Of a stretch of DNA of 64,000 nt, positions 48,323 to 61,311 are shown piece by piece. The translations under genes were made by a program, and so were the position numbers. The notes under the pieces are model-generated. The model saw nothing but the letters and a program-made list of their open reading frames with translations. It was not told where the DNA came from and searched no databases. This DNA is from Atrichornis clamosus. Its lineage: Eukaryota > Chordata > Aves > Passeriformes > Menuridae. The stretch's first letter is position 1, and each line of letters opens with the position of its first letter. The DNA lies in contig WBMZ01006400.1 in assembly GCA_013400975.1 (NCBI GenBank), positions 248,001 to 312,000 of the forward strand. Reading direction: 5' to 3'.

Positions 48323-49105
48323 CATTAGCTTTGATCATAAATTCAAATTACAGAAGGTATTTATTTCTTTAAAACATATTGCATTATCACTAGTCACAGA
48401 GAAACCTAAATAAATCCATTTTTAAAATTTTCAGAACTGCCCTTTAAGTTTTACACTGAATCAAGGATTTTATGTTCATGACATTTTATTAAATAAGGTC
48501 TATATGTCATTATGGGGAACTTTTTCTGACCAAAATCTATATCTTCAATTAGTTCCCTTTTCTTTTGAGTCACTTTGCCCCCTGCTGTACAGAGAGTTAA
48601 ATACTGCAACTGGCATACAGCTGTGCCAGGCAGATGTTACAGCAGCCACGTCTGTATTTCATGTAGAACACCTCTTCTCAGAAGCTGCCTGTTCTGGCTT
48701 CATGATCATTAGAGTTAAAGTTGTCCCTGTGCGTTCCAGATCTTGTCACAGCTGAGGACTTCTCTGTGCTACCTGCTCTTGAAGTAAACAGCAACACAGG
48801 CCAACAGAAGAGGGAAAGGAAACAACAGGTCACAGAACCTTTGTCATCAGTAGATGAGGAAATCATCCACTGCTGTTTATAAGTCTCCGGGCAAAAATGG
48901 TGAGGTAAAAAGTGAAGGTGCATGAATAATTATCTTAACTCATACTTAGGAGATTTTTTTTTTTAAGATTTGAGCAGCAAAGGGGGAGAAAAGTAGCCTA
49001 AAGAGTATCTAATCACAGCTGAGAGTCAATTTGCCATTTCTGAGCGAGAAACTTTAGGTAGAGTCTGGGAAAAACATGGTATCTGAAAAACCAACAAAGC
49101 AGCAT
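48323..49105. other. Unique sequence with a moderately GC-rich middle
   Basis: Between about 48560 and 48930 the composition is more balanced and short frames are open on both strands (83 and 81 codons), without recognisable domains. A weak CTCF-like core on the minus strand near 48573 has two mismatches. Confidence 0.5.
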
Positions 49106-49160
49106 AGTTCAGATATATATACACACATACCACATATATACACTTACACACTTTGCTTTA
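49106..49160. repeat. AT/AC-type low-complexity run
   Basis: Alternating TATATA and CACACA words with interruptions. Confidence 0.8.
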
Positions 49161-51123
49161 AAAAGAAAGAAAACTGTAACAAAGTAAAAGAAAGAAACTC
49201 TTAGATTCAGAAACAGCTTCTTCTAATCACTTAGCTAAAACAATGAACAAGAAAACCATGAGACATCACTCTGAACAGACAGAAATTGGGAAGAATTTTA
49301 TTTATCAACCAGAGAAAATGAAGACACAGTAATCAAGATGTGATGCCAAAGGCCTATGACAGATTTGGATATTAAATAATTCAGATATGAAATAATTCAA
49401 TCACTATTCAATAGATTTGCTGTTTGTTAGACATCCAGGGCTGTATCTCAGCAATCACAGCTGCATGCAAAATACAATTGCTGGACTGAAAGTAGTACCC
49501 ACCACATTCTCCTTAGAGTGGGCTCTTTATGAAGGGTAGCACAACACAAAAATAAATTGTAGTGAGTTACATTTACACTAATAGCTTGACACAGTTAACG
49601 CTGGTCAGCCTACTTGATAGTTCCTCATGCTATGGATTTTAGCCAGATTCTTAATGGCACTTGAACATTTTTATTGCAGTAGCCTTACATACTAGCATAT
49701 TAAGCATTTACTGCAGGCATTTTCTGGATGTCAGGTGAAAGACTTGAAATACTTCTCAACGTCTCTGAAATACTATGAAAGTAAACACATAGCTATCATA
49801 AATATAAAGATATCTAAATCCAGCCTATATGACAAATGAATGTAAGTTGTATTACAAAAATATATTCATTTCTTACTTTCCTTTAATACACACCACCTCC
49901 TTTGAATATCACCTTTCATTCTACATTTTACGTATCAAGGCTGGCAAAAGGAAGCGATTACACACTTTCACAATCTCTGTAATCGATACAAGTGTCAATT
50001 TAATTGATTGCTTAGGCTATGGTCTCCAGGTTTTTCAGAATACTTTGGGCAGCATATATTGAACTCTTGACAATTTGGCAACTGGTATCATAATGGGAGG
50101 CACTGGCTGGTATTCCAGTGCCAGCTCATGGTTAAGTTTCTACTCAGGCACTTAGATGTAAACCTGAGCTCTTTGTCCTATCTGTAGATGGTGAACTTTG
50201 GGAAATGTGGCATGCCATCAACTTTTTAAAGCAGTGGCTTGGCTTCAGTGCCCACTGTACTTTATAAGAACAATTAATAATATAGGACATTCTACAAGCC
50301 ACATTAATACACAAAATAAACTAACTGTTTATTACTGTCTACCCTCTCTTCTTAAAATGGTTGAAATATGCATATTTTTGAGCATGGTATGAGCTATTTG
50401 AAACCTATTTCATACATCATCTTGCTCTTTCCTAATATCAGCAGATGAGCTGATTTTATAATCAGAGGCACTGTCAGCTTGTCACATTGTGCGGTTCAGA
50501 ATGTCAGATGCACTGTAAACAGGCTCAGAGTAAGGCAGGCACTTTAGAACAGAGGGACTGCATGCTGAGTTTGGATGTAGAGAATAGATGAACCTTCTCC
50601 ATATTACACAGAATAATACATGAGCCAATACTTGTTACAAGGGCAAATTTCCTTTGAGGGATTATGATGAACAGGATAACTGTGGCAAAGGAGTATCTAT
50701 CAATAAAGCCCTAGCAGTTTTATTCTTTTTCTCTCTCAATTATCCCTTTAAAAATATACATGCTGTATCAGGATAAACATGCTAAAAGTTTCTCATTTCA
50801 ATTTATTTTCTATCAGTTTTGTGGGTATTCTCCCTTTCTCTCTTCCTAACCCCGTAAACTGTTTGACAGTAGAGTTGGCTGTGAGTAAATATTTGAAGGA
50901 CATTAACAACTAAACAACCATGAGTGCGAAGAACAGCTATAAAGTCTTGTATGTTTTTGGAAGAATCAGGACATACTGTGTTATTTGTTGAAACATAATA
51001 ATTTCCATTTTTTTGAATTTGTTTAGTTGAAAGGGTTAGCTTACTGTTTCCATTATATATCTGCCTAAGAGCTACCTAATATGTGATGTTAAAACTAGCA
51101 TTTCACTGACAGTCCATGTCAAG
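49161..51123. other. AT-rich unique sequence
   Basis: No gene or repeat was recognised. Open frames do not exceed 77 codons. Confidence 0.55.
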
Positions 51124-51262
51124 AGAATCACAGAAGCATAGGTTGGAAAAGATCTCTGAGATCATCAACTCCATCCATTAACCTAACTGCCAGATCCACT
51201 ACTAGACCATGTCCTTAAGCACCACATCTACATGTCTTTTAAATCCCTCCAGGGATGGTGGC
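51124..51262 (-). mobile_element. CR1 LINE 3' end fragment
   Basis: Starting with AGAATCACAGAAGCATAGG, the reverse complement of the CR1 3'-terminal octamers, the sequence continues with GGTTGGAAAAGATCTCTGAG, ATCATCAACTCCA, CTAGACCATGTCCTTAAGC, CACATCTACATGTC and CTCCAGGGATGGTGGC. These are standard avian CR1 3' UTR words read on this strand. The copy is 5'-truncated at about 140 bp and has no coding capacity. Confidence 0.95.
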
Positions 51263-51507
51263 TTATCAAAGAAAAACCTTTTTCTAAAGCAAAGAAGATT
51301 GAATTAACCAAAGCCTGTTAGAATGAGGATAATTTTTTTTTTAAGAAAGTGACTACATAATTATCATAACTGTACTAAGCCCAAAACATTTTAATCATAT
51401 TTCCCCTGGGACCAAGCAGTGAAATAACAAAACTCCACAACTTTGCTTTAGGTATGCAAAAGAGAACACATCTAAATTAATCCTCGAGCATTCCTACTGA
51501 CGCACTG
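51263..51507. other. AT-rich unique sequence
   Basis: Nothing was recognised. Confidence 0.5.
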
Positions 51508-51702
51508 ATGAATAGTTATGTCCTAGAGGATAAAAGCAGAATTCCCAAAGACTGGAAAGCAGAGAAGCTGAACTACCACTCTTCAAAGGTGCTTGAGCAG
51601 TTTTTAATCTACAACAGCAACTCTGAAGAAAGAAGGATGGCGTCCACAAAGGACTTGAGCTACCAAAGTGACTCCCTCTGCACTGTGCCATTTATTAGCT
51701 GA
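51508..51702 (+). pseudogene. Possible relic of a LINE reverse-transcriptase ORF
   Basis: A 64-codon frame contains the peptide words IPKDWK and, 11 residues later, SSKVLEQFLI. In the reverse transcriptase of CR1-type LINEs a P-x-DWK word is followed, after a longer spacer, by a GKV-x-EQ word, so this could be an internally deleted, decayed fragment. The similarity is short, the catalytic motifs are absent and the minus strand is also open. It may be chance. If real, it is dead and separate from the CR1 fragment at 51124, which lies on the other strand. Confidence 0.25.
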
Positions 51703-54700
51703 AATGGTGGGGAAGGCACTAAAGACACACAGACACACATAAGGAGATCATAAAGACTCTTCTAATTTGAGTCACAGAAAGGCCAATCTACACTTCATGC
51801 TTAGAACAACATACTTTAAGGCATACTATGCTCAAGTCTGCTCAAAAAACTTGCTGTGAGCAATCTCAGCTGTCAATTTGTATTGAGACCACTTTTCATC
51901 TGGCAAGGTAAGTTTAAGGAAAATTTTATTTATCACACCTCTGGCAATGTGGGTTTTTTGCTGTGCCTTTCTCAATCACTGCAACCTTGCTCTAAAAGTA
52001 TTACCATCAATACCTAACATTTTTATTCTAATGGTCATAATCCATTTCTGCCAATACCAGCAGGTGCCACTTGCTAAGCAGCGTTAACTGAGCGTTGCTC
52101 CTCACTCTTAGCCAAGCCCTGATGGATTGCAATCAAATGTTTTCTCCTCATAAAGAATTCACAAGAAAGATCATTCTTGCTGGTTAAAAGCAAAGACTTG
52201 TCAAGATTCTGGTCAATAAGTCAAGGGAAGGTGGCGGGGAGAAGAACTGCTCAGAGTGTGTCATAACACAAGAGTGTGACATAATCCGATTGGATATTTC
52301 TTTCCATTACACAAATATATTATTATTATTCGTAATACTCCCATATCATTGCTAATTTTTCCAAATTTTAAAAGGACTTTTATTCACTTAACTAGTATTT
52401 TGTGTCCTTTTGTCATTTGGTGTCATTGTGGTACCTGGTTCAATTCCATTCTGTAAACACTAAACTGCAACTCACATTATCATGATGATTTTTTAAAGGC
52501 ACTTATATATGCTTCCAAAAGTATGATCTCAAATCAATAGAAACATCTTTTTTATCATCCTATGCTTCCTAGGTGTGTACACCTAAACTAATCTCTAAAT
52601 GGCTGTTATCTACAAATCTCTCTCTGTTTGGTGCTGTGAAGGATAGAACATCAGATTGCCATCGCTTGGATTATTTTGGTGAACTCTGTCTCCTATTACA
52701 CTCCTTTAGAGGAATATGAGATGAAGGATAACAGTGCTAGATCATACAAAAATGCAACTGGGAGATGAGAGGGTTGTCTCACAGGCACACAAGGAGCTAC
52801 CATGAAAAAAAGACAGAGTATAAGGTGAAGGAAGTGTTAGTCAGTGAGAGTTAATGCACATAATAAACACCCTCAGATGGAGGCTGATCCTTTGAATCAG
52901 CAGCTCCCTCTGCAGAATGGCTCAGAACCACTAATGATGATCACATCCAGTAAAAGTTCCAAATGCTACTTATTGAAAACTAGCAGTGGAAAACACAGGC
53001 AAAGTGAAACTATGATTCCTCATGCAGGCCTGCACCTGAACAGCATCCAACTGTAAGAGGATGCATTTAATGTATGGTAACAAATACAGTAATATTTAAC
53101 TCTGCAAAGAAAATGAAAAAGCAATACAGAAAGAAAGTTCTCTAAGTATAATGATCAAATTTTATGCATCCATAAGGTACTGGATAATTCTCTGTAAGTG
53201 CAATAATGTCTGCAGCTGAGAAAAGTTGTTGTCCTTAAATCACTATTTCTGTACTGGTGCAAATCTGGTAAAAGTGGGTCAACAATGAAACTTCTGGTAA
53301 TTGTTACCCAACAACATAATTTCATTCTTCTTTAGTGGCAATAGTCAAAATTTTACTAACACTGGATTTTTCTCTTCTGTATGAAAAAGTTGCACTATCC
53401 AGTTGGGTTGCTATGATTAATTAATCCATCACCTGGCTAATAAGGAATGGTAGCTGTATGTCACAGAATTCAAGGATAACTTCAACTTCTTAAGGGTCTC
53501 AAGCTGTAATTTTTTTGCTGACAAGTGGTCTAATTGAATTTTAATGAGCTGAAAATCGAGACTTTTTAGACTTCTTATTTTTATAAGTAGCTTTCTTTGT
53601 GACAGTCCTACGATAATTACGTATATATTTCACATGGTTCAACATCACATATGCCCCTCCAAAAAAGTAGTCTTCCCAAATCTATCGCCTTACCTTTGAA
53701 AGCACATTACTTTATCTCTATTGGCCCCTTCATGCTTGTTGTTGTTTTTGGTTTCTTTTTACTAGATCTACAGTGGGAAACTTGGAAACATTTCCAAGCA
53801 TCTATGGCTTTACTTCAGAGCCAATTTTAATCCTGCAAGGAGTGAATATTAAGACTGCCTCCTAAATCACTCTTCTCTCCCACTCAGTGCTCAGAAAAAA
53901 GAAACTCGAGTGCCTGGGATCTGCAGCACAATCACAAACAAATGGCAGGATTCCTCCGTGCCCTGTGATACAGATCACCTGCCCATGCTACGTGAAGTCT
54001 CTGCCCACGGCAGTATTTCATGATAGGTAGTTACCGCAGTACGTCCCAAACTAAACCCACCTAAATACTTGATTTGTTCCACGATGGCGCTGGCAAAACC
54101 TGTAACTAATAGTACCTGTCAGCACTCCAGTTTATTCTTCAAAATAGAGACTCTTCTTTTCTTGCATGTCCTCAGCCAGTAGCAGCAAGACCTGTTGTCA
54201 CAGCCACCCTCTCTGAAGTACTTTGCAGTGTATCTGGCACTCAGGCACAGGCTGCACTCCTGGCAAACACAAGCTGTGGTGCTGCAGCAGATCAAATACT
54301 CCCCAGGGCTACAGGCTGTACGTGGAGACAAGAAAAAATGTTTCTCCTGCATTTCTGTGTTCATTGGACATGTCTCCAGTTGTACTTAATACAGTATTGC
54401 CACTCAGTGTGAGCTGAGTAGGAGCAACTTTCTTGATGGAATAATGCATTATTCACAAGGAGAGAAACAGTGAGCTGGCTCTGCGCTGCTGAGTTATTTT
54501 GTTCTCTTCCCAAGAACAGTGCTTCAGTTTAATATCCCTCTTGCTTCAAGTTTTCTCTCCTGGGCCTTCTAACTGGCCCTTTCCAGTCTCTTAAAAACAA
54601 AACAACAAAAAAAGCCCAAACAAATACAGAAAACAAGCTAGAAGAGGCAGTGTGTGGCAAAAAGAGTCTGAGGCAAGCATGTCCACCTGGGGAAGGGTAG

Positions 54701-57700
54701 TACCAGTTGGAGAGGAGCAGTGGTCACTGCTGAGAGTGGATCTGTGTCAGCATCAGTTCAAATTGAGCAGAGCTGGGGAAGAACCTGCTTTCAAAACTGC
54801 TACGTTGAAACTCTCTGATTGCATGTGCAAACAGCACAGAAAATGCTGTTCTCTGGATGAAGGAGAGGCTGTTAATTAGCTATGAAATACTGAAAAGCTT
54901 AGTTAACACTAACTTTCAGGGTAGTATCTCACTGATTTGGGGATATTTAGAGGTCCTAATTTTAGATACATGCAGACTTTAAGAAACATTTTACTCTCCT
55001 TAATGTCTGAACTTCAAATCCTCTAAGATCTGGCTTAAGTGGCTAAACAAGGACATTCATTTTACTAGCACAGAACCATCTAACAAATCAAGCAGTGTCA
55101 AATTAGTTCCTTCAATTAAATGTACATAATTTCTGCTGAAGTCAACTAAAACTACTTTTTTGATAACCTTGTGTTTAACACCAGAGAATGTCGTAGAAAC
55201 CTTTTCCAGATAATTTCTTGAGTTTTTCAACTACTTTAAAAGTAGAGTTGTCTTAATATTGGCAGCTGGAAAAACACAAAGATATTCAGAGCTGAGAGAA
55301 ACACTGAGATTCTGATCATGTATGAATTCTTCACTGGAGTTGAGTTATAACCACTAAAAATAATTTATTTTTTAATCTCCTAATAAAACTTCTGAAACAT
55401 ATCAAGTGGCTTGACAATGGACCCAGCCCACTTACCTATAAAAAAATGTCACTCCTGAATACAGTTACAGAAAAACTATCACTGGATTAATCAGAATGAA
55501 AGGAATATGTGAAGTCATGTTCCAAATTTGAGGGTTTGTGCAAACCGTTTTGGTTCTTCCTCTCTACAGAAACAGACACGATGCACCTACTGTAAGGAAC
55601 TTGGATTCAAACCTACTTAAATAATTCTGAAAATAAACAGAAGATCAAAGATTTTAAAAATAAATGCATGGTCTTCCTTGTATTTGCTGGTAATTAGAAA
55701 TATGGGAAAACCCTGCTAACCCCCAATATAGAACAAAAAGAAGGGAAACACTTGTTATTGATGTAGTTATAGGCTCTAAAGCAATAAGGAGAAATCTTCC
55801 TTGAAAACAAAAACAGTTAAAATAATGCCTGTTCAGAGAATCAGTGACATGTCACCAGGGAGGTGTTATCCTATGGACAGATTTCTCTGAATGCAAACAA
55901 AACAAGTGGAATACCCCATTTAAGTCTTTACAGGTAAATCCACCTCTTGTTTCCTCTGTAACAAGGTTGTGCTTGGAAAGAAACCCTCTGACTCTCCAGT
56001 CAGGGAGCAATACAGAGTGCTTGTTCCCCAGGCTGAACAACTGAATTCATACCAGGCATTAGGAGACAATCCAGAAAGAGGATTTTTTTTCCCCTGCATC
56101 CTTTCTTAGAGGAATAGCTTTTTCTTTTTTTTTGACAAGTAGTTCCAGGGATTTCTTGCACAGACTTGGCCTCCATTACATCACTATAGAGCCTAGCAGA
56201 CTCTCTGTAAGAGGTGAATATGCACCTACAACTTAGGTAATTCCAAATCCTGAATGCATAAAATTGACAAAAAACAGGAGTTACACACCTGATGCAGCCC
56301 TAATGCTTCACTGGTAACAGGGACACCATCGCTCACAGCCATTAGAATGGCAGTTTTTTCCCGAATTAGGAGAATTTATTTTATTTTGACAAAACACATT
56401 AATTCTGTGCACTTGGCACAATTAACTTCTGTTGCCACTGTAGACAGCTACTTGAAACACATTCAAGTAGTCAGATACAACCTTTTCTTCAGGAGCCAAA
56501 ACCAACAGATTACCTGGAAGCACAGAAAAGACTGGATATCCAATCCAGTTGCCCCCTTTTCATTATCATTAATTATGAACAGATTTTAAACTTTAGCTGA
56601 GTTTTTCCTCACCTACATTGTCCTCTGGAAGCACCATATTTCTTTGTTTTTAAGATGTGACTGCTCAGCCTCTTGGGTGTTTTGCTAGAGTACAGACAGG
56701 TTTGGCGGGTTGGTTGGGTTTGTTTGATGATCAGCAGCTCTCACACTTGTAATCATTGCAAAGAAGAAGAAAATAATTCTTTTACTAAAAGATCATGCAA
56801 CTTTAAAGAGAAACTTAACCCCATAAGTAATTTTTAAGGAGTAGCAGCAGATTGTGACAAGACCACAGACGACAAAAAGTGTCTCTCAGGTTATATACAA
56901 CGTGATTAAATAAGAACTGTTTGTCTTTACCCACTCCCCAAAGCCCTTTAGGAGCTAAGACAGCAGATGTTTGTCACTACAGCCAGTCACATGCTGCAAT
57001 TTCACTCTGGTGAACATAATTTGGAAACAAGCTAATGAGGTGATCTGCAAGAAATATGTTTGGTCCCCTTTGGCTAATATTTCATTACTGATGTCATTTA
57101 CCCTTCATCATTAGGTAAAAGCAACCTGTAATTACTTTATCCTCTAGAAATAAATAATTTTTTTTCAAAAGTGAGGATCTTCTCTAGGAATGTGTCCTAA
57201 AAGCCAAATTTGCACAAGTATCTCTAGTTCTTCATAACAACAAAATTGAGAAATCAGATATTCAGACACTCAAAGTTCCCCTAAAAATTTGAATTACTTT
57301 TCTTTACATATTTTGCTTCATTGCAATGTGATTTCTCCCCAACTTGATTCTCTCCTTTGCACTATGCTTTCTGGAGTGCAAGTTTACCTATCAATCGCTG
57401 CAAAAGTTACACCAATGTTTCCAAGTTTTTTGCTGTAAGAGTTTGTGACAGATTTAGAGTTTTCATTCAAAACTGGAAATTTTCCAAGGATGAAGACTCC
57501 TTTTCCAATTATTTCTAGTCATTAAATAAAAAAGTAAATTCTTTTATTGCATCAATTGCTGTTGTCAGGAGACAAAATAAATTTTAATTGCACCATTGCA
57601 GACACCAGCTATTTTGCATTTACTGGCCCAAACTAGACCCTTTTCCTTCTCCGTAAGTCAAAGGATTGAAAAATTACCTGAAATTTCTTAGCACTTGTGT

Positions 57701-58473
57701 CAAAGTGGAGCCCTTAAAGCTTTAGGAAGTATTAGGGACAATATTTAACACCTATTAGTCATGGTAAGATCCTGTTAAAAAATAAAACCAAAACAGCCTT
57801 TACCTAATATTATTAAATTAGCTAACAGAAGATAATTATTTTTACATTAACAGAATTCTAACAACATTACAAACTGTACGGAAAGACACTCCTGGAAACT
57901 TCACAGAGTTTCAGCTTTAATTAGGCTATTCATTTCTGTACTCATCATGGCAGAAAAGACAAAGAAAAATAAGAACTTAAGAAACAATGGCAGGAGTAAG
58001 TGAATCTGTATTCCAGTGCTTTTTTTTTTTGCTAACAACTTACTGTGTGTTTCTTTAATGGGATATTTTCACATTTACATCTAGCCAGTTAAAATGAGAA
58101 TTAAAAGTAGCATCAAACTACATCTGCCCTTAACACATTCTGCCAAATTTTGTGATTTTATGAACACATATTTTTCCAAACATTTCCCTCTCCTTAGCTG
58201 CTGTGTGAAACAATCAGACATAAAACAGATAAACTGAAAAAAAATCTTTCATTTATGATGTTGCTGTCATTTGCAACAATGGTAGGGTAAAGACTTATTG
58301 GACAGAAATATAACGTTTATGTAAAAGCATTAACTTTTAGTTGGATATCAAATCATTTTCCATTTATCTGCAATAGGATTAGAGAACACTCTTGAAAGCA
58401 GAATAAAAAATGAATCTTAGTGGGACAGTAACTGTGACACTACTGAGTGTCATGAACTGAGCTTCAGTTTTCA
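51703..58473. other. AT-rich unique sequence
   Basis: About 6.8 kb with no gene, RNA or repeat family recognised. Open frames do not exceed 81 codons. A possible 3' splice site (51775) and a strong 5' splice-site word (AAG|GTAAGT at 51909) bracket about 130 bp that is closed in all useful frames. Low-complexity runs: A-rich at about 54593-54635 and G/T-rich at about 56698-56728. Confidence 0.5.
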
Positions 58474-58617
58474 GAGAATCACAGAATATTCTGAGTTGGA
58501 AGGGACTCACAAGGATCTACAAGTCCAGCTCTTAAGCAAATAGCCCATGCTGGGATTTAACACTTTCTTTTAAAAAAAGAGATTAAACAAAAAATGGATT
58601 AGTACTCAGCTAGCTTC
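58474..58617 (-). mobile_element. TguSINE1-like tRNA/CR1 composite SINE
   Basis: Read on the minus strand, the element has a tRNA-related head followed by a CR1-like tail. The head holds an A-box-like TAGCTGAGT near 58606 and a B-box-like GTGTTAAATCCC at 58552-58563, with a decayed A/T-rich stretch between them. The tail includes CTTAAGAGCTGGACTTG, GATCCTTGTGAG, TCCCTTCCAACTCAGAATA and the terminal TTCTGTGATTCT. TguSINE1 of songbirds joins a tRNA-Ile head to a CR1-derived tail in this way and is mobilised by CR1 LINEs. The polymerase III promoter is degenerate, so the copy is old and silent. Confidence 0.85.
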
Positions 58618-60684
58618 ATTCTATACTGTACAGTTTGTGTCTAGTGAGGTCAGACACAATGGATTTGCTGAGTCTAGGGGACAAGATGAGAGACAGGTGA
58701 TGACAACACCACCACACCCAGAGACTGAGCTATGTGATAAATCAAACACTGTGGAGCACCAGCCTTTAGGAGACCAGAGAATGGCTGAACCAACAGGCAA
58801 ACCACAAAATCACCACTGGAAAGTCTTGGTCCTACCTCCCCTTACTTGTGTTTTTCCTCGAGATTTTTGGGGTTTTTTTACCGGAGTTTTTGGTTTAATG
58901 TCATGTAAAACAAGTACTTTCAAGAAAGGCAGAATAACACGGTCAAAAGATTCCTCTGTTTGGAAACTGCTGCTCAGCTGGTAACTGAAGGTGTACAAAA
59001 CATCACAGAATCAGTTTCTGGGCCTAGAAGTAAAATTAGTAAAAATTGTTCTCAGTCACTCTCACATGAGAACATCCAAAGATGTGACTCAGAAACGTGA
59101 CAGTGGTGACTCAGCAAACGCCACTTTGTGAAACAGAGATTTGGCACAGCCACAGCTCTGCAAGTCACAAGATTTTAAGTTACACTCAGACCATTAAGAC
59201 CTGTCCTGGACTACGCAGTCATGAAGGGACATAAAAGGTCACTAATGATCAGTCGCTATTGTAGAGATACTACGACCTTCTAAAATATTTAGGTTCTCCC
59301 TAACTTCCTCTGCACTGCACAGCTTGATGTGTTTGTCATGGTGTGCTCTGCACCAGTAGGGACCATGAGCAAATGCCTTCCACGTAACAAAATGAGTTAT
59401 TTAAACTAAAGCAAATGACTTGCTAATATGAAATAAGTGGGATAGATGCTTCGATTGATTTATTGAGGAAACGATGAAGTATTAACTGCTTATACAATAA
59501 AGACAGTTTAACACAGTTGATAAGATTGCCAATTAAAAATACATTTGCAAAGCAAAAGAGAGGGAATAAGAACAGAGTACCTACTGAAAAATGAAATGAA
59601 TCAAGCAAAATTGAAATTGATTAACAATTAGTAATACCCTAGGACTTAATAAACTTCTGCTTAGGATGATGGAAATAGTCAACACAGTTTCCACGAATTT
59701 CAATTCAGGCCTTGGGCAGACACCCTAACGTGAATAAGGTTTTACATGTCACCTAATCTTATCACATCTATAACTACATCTGAACCCCCCTATCAAGTAC
59801 TCAACAGACTGTGGAACAGCTAAGAAAGTAACATGGGAATTCATAATAAATGGCTTAAGTCAGGTTAGATTTTGATACTCCTAATATGCAAGAATGAAAA
59901 TAATCTCAATTTAACTTCGTTAATTTATGAATTCCTAAAATATGCCTTTAGATCTTTCTAAGCTATCAACTTTTAAATCTAAATAAAAGAGCTAGAGTTT
60001 TTTTTAATCATAAAGTTTTAGTTCATCTTCTGTCATTATTTAAAAAGTGTATTTTAAAATGCTTCAAACCATTCAATTTGATATTAAATGAAATAACACC
60101 TTCAGATTTATTAATACCAGTAATAGCTGTAAAGTTATTTTTAATCGTGTTTTTCACTTTTTCTTAGTTCATTCCAAACCTTTTCACATAACAATATTTC
60201 TGCCCCTCATCTTCTTTCCTTTCTGCATGCATATGAAAGTCATATCTTTCATAATTCATTTCCTTTGAACGCTACTATCGTTAAATGCATAATAAAGTCA
60301 ATAATAAACAAACTCTTAACTGCGGGCACTTCACATCTTCGCTGTTTTTCTAACACAGTATGAATTCCAGTAAATATTTCTTTTATTTTTTTACGTTTTT
60401 GGATGAAGTCTAAAGGGAACTCAGTCTTGGTGACACAACTGAGAAACTACACATAGTAAAGATTTATGTGGTCACATAAAATTACCTTCTTGATTTACAG
60501 GACATCACTGTATCCTCTCTACAGCAGCTTACACACTTCACTCTTTTCTTAGAGTCAAAGAGTGGATTGAGTAGGGTGAAACAACAAAACAGAAATTTAT
60601 GCTTTAAGTACTTAATCACATGTGTTTTTGCAAAACAAGGGACAGAGTATGCAAACATGGCATGGGAACAACAAGTTATTACCA
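58618..60684. other. Unique sequence with a 115-codon open frame
   Basis: The plus-strand frame at 58637-58984 is among the longest in the window, but its product has no recognisable domain and the reverse strand is open over part of it (58810-58998). The remainder is AT-rich and unremarkable. Confidence 0.5.
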
Positions 60685-60915
60685 AATCATAGAATAATTT
60701 AGGTTAGAAAAACCTCTAAGATCATCAAGTCCAACTTCTAATCCAGCACTGCCGTGTTCCCTACCTAACCTTGTCCCCAAGTGCCACTTCTACACTATTT
60801 TTGAACACTTACAACAAAGGTGATACCACCATTTCCCGGGCAGCCTGTTCCAATGTCTGACCACCCTCTCAGTGAAGTAATTTTTTTCTAATATCCAACC
60901 TAAAATCATGCAGCA
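60685..60915 (-). mobile_element. CR1 LINE 3' end fragment
   Basis: The fragment starts with AATCATAGAATAATTTAGGT, the reversed CR1 3' terminus. It continues with AAGATCATCAAGTCCAAC, CAGCACTGCCGTGTTCCC, CTTGTCCCCAAGTGCCAC, CCGGGCAGCCTGTTCCAATG and ACCACCCTCTCAGTGAAGTA, in the order of avian CR1 3' ends on this strand. At about 230 bp it is the longest CR1 copy here. It is 5'-truncated and non-coding. Confidence 0.96.
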
Positions 60916-61241
60916 ATTTGTATTCAAAATTATGGGAATTGAACATCCATTCTTAAAATGTTGACTAGTATTAGATGCCTGAGATATCTCTCACTGGGAG
61001 GATACTCAGTGTTATTATCTGCAGCGACTTACATGAGTTTATCTGAAGTAAAACAGCACTGTTATTAACCAGCACTACTAATATTTACTAACCTGTCCCT
61101 TCCAGTTTGTTGTTGAGAGTGTAAATAGAAGGGAGGCACATCTAAGCTCTAGAGAGCTGGGAATCAAGGTACACAAGTCTATTTTCAATTGGTTCCAAAG
61201 CTTTTAATAACACCTTCCTAGAGGAAATGGCTCTCTTACAG
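60916..61241. other. AT-rich unique sequence
   Basis: Nothing was recognised beyond the splice-site context at its right end. Confidence 0.5.
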
Positions 61242-61311
61242 GCCGGGTCTAGCACTGCCCCCAGTGGGCACAGCCTCTGCGCAGCTCCAGGGCCAGTCCA
61301 ACCCTGGGCTG
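61242..61311 (+). other. Putative 70-bp GC-rich exon
   Basis: A GC-rich interval within AT-rich DNA, preceded by CTCTCTTACAG (a good 3' splice site ending at 61241) and followed by CTG|GTAAGTGTG (a strong 5' splice site). Two of three frames are open through it. Composition and splice signals agree with an internal exon, coding or lncRNA. No homologous protein was recognised and no partner exon was identified. Confidence 0.25.

Noticed and set aside
48573..48590. Minus-strand CTCF-like GCCCCCTGCTG core
   Set aside because: Two mismatches to the consensus, including a terminal G, so the support is too weak.
51776..51908. Possible exon between a CACAG acceptor and AAG|GTAAGT donor
   Set aside because: The acceptor has a poor pyrimidine tract and all useful frames contain stops. 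The donor word alone is not enough.
52057..52070. CTCF-like CCAGCAGGTGCCAC
   Set aside because: It has one mismatch at a core G. About one such near-match is expected by chance in the window.
58637..58984. 115-codon plus-strand open frame next to the SINE
   Set aside because: No recognised domain, the opposite strand is partly open, and composition is like the flanks.
59002..59040. ATCACAGAATCAGTTTCTGG resembling a reversed CR1 terminus
   Set aside because: Only the first dozen bases match. The CR1 words that should follow are absent, so it is probably chance.
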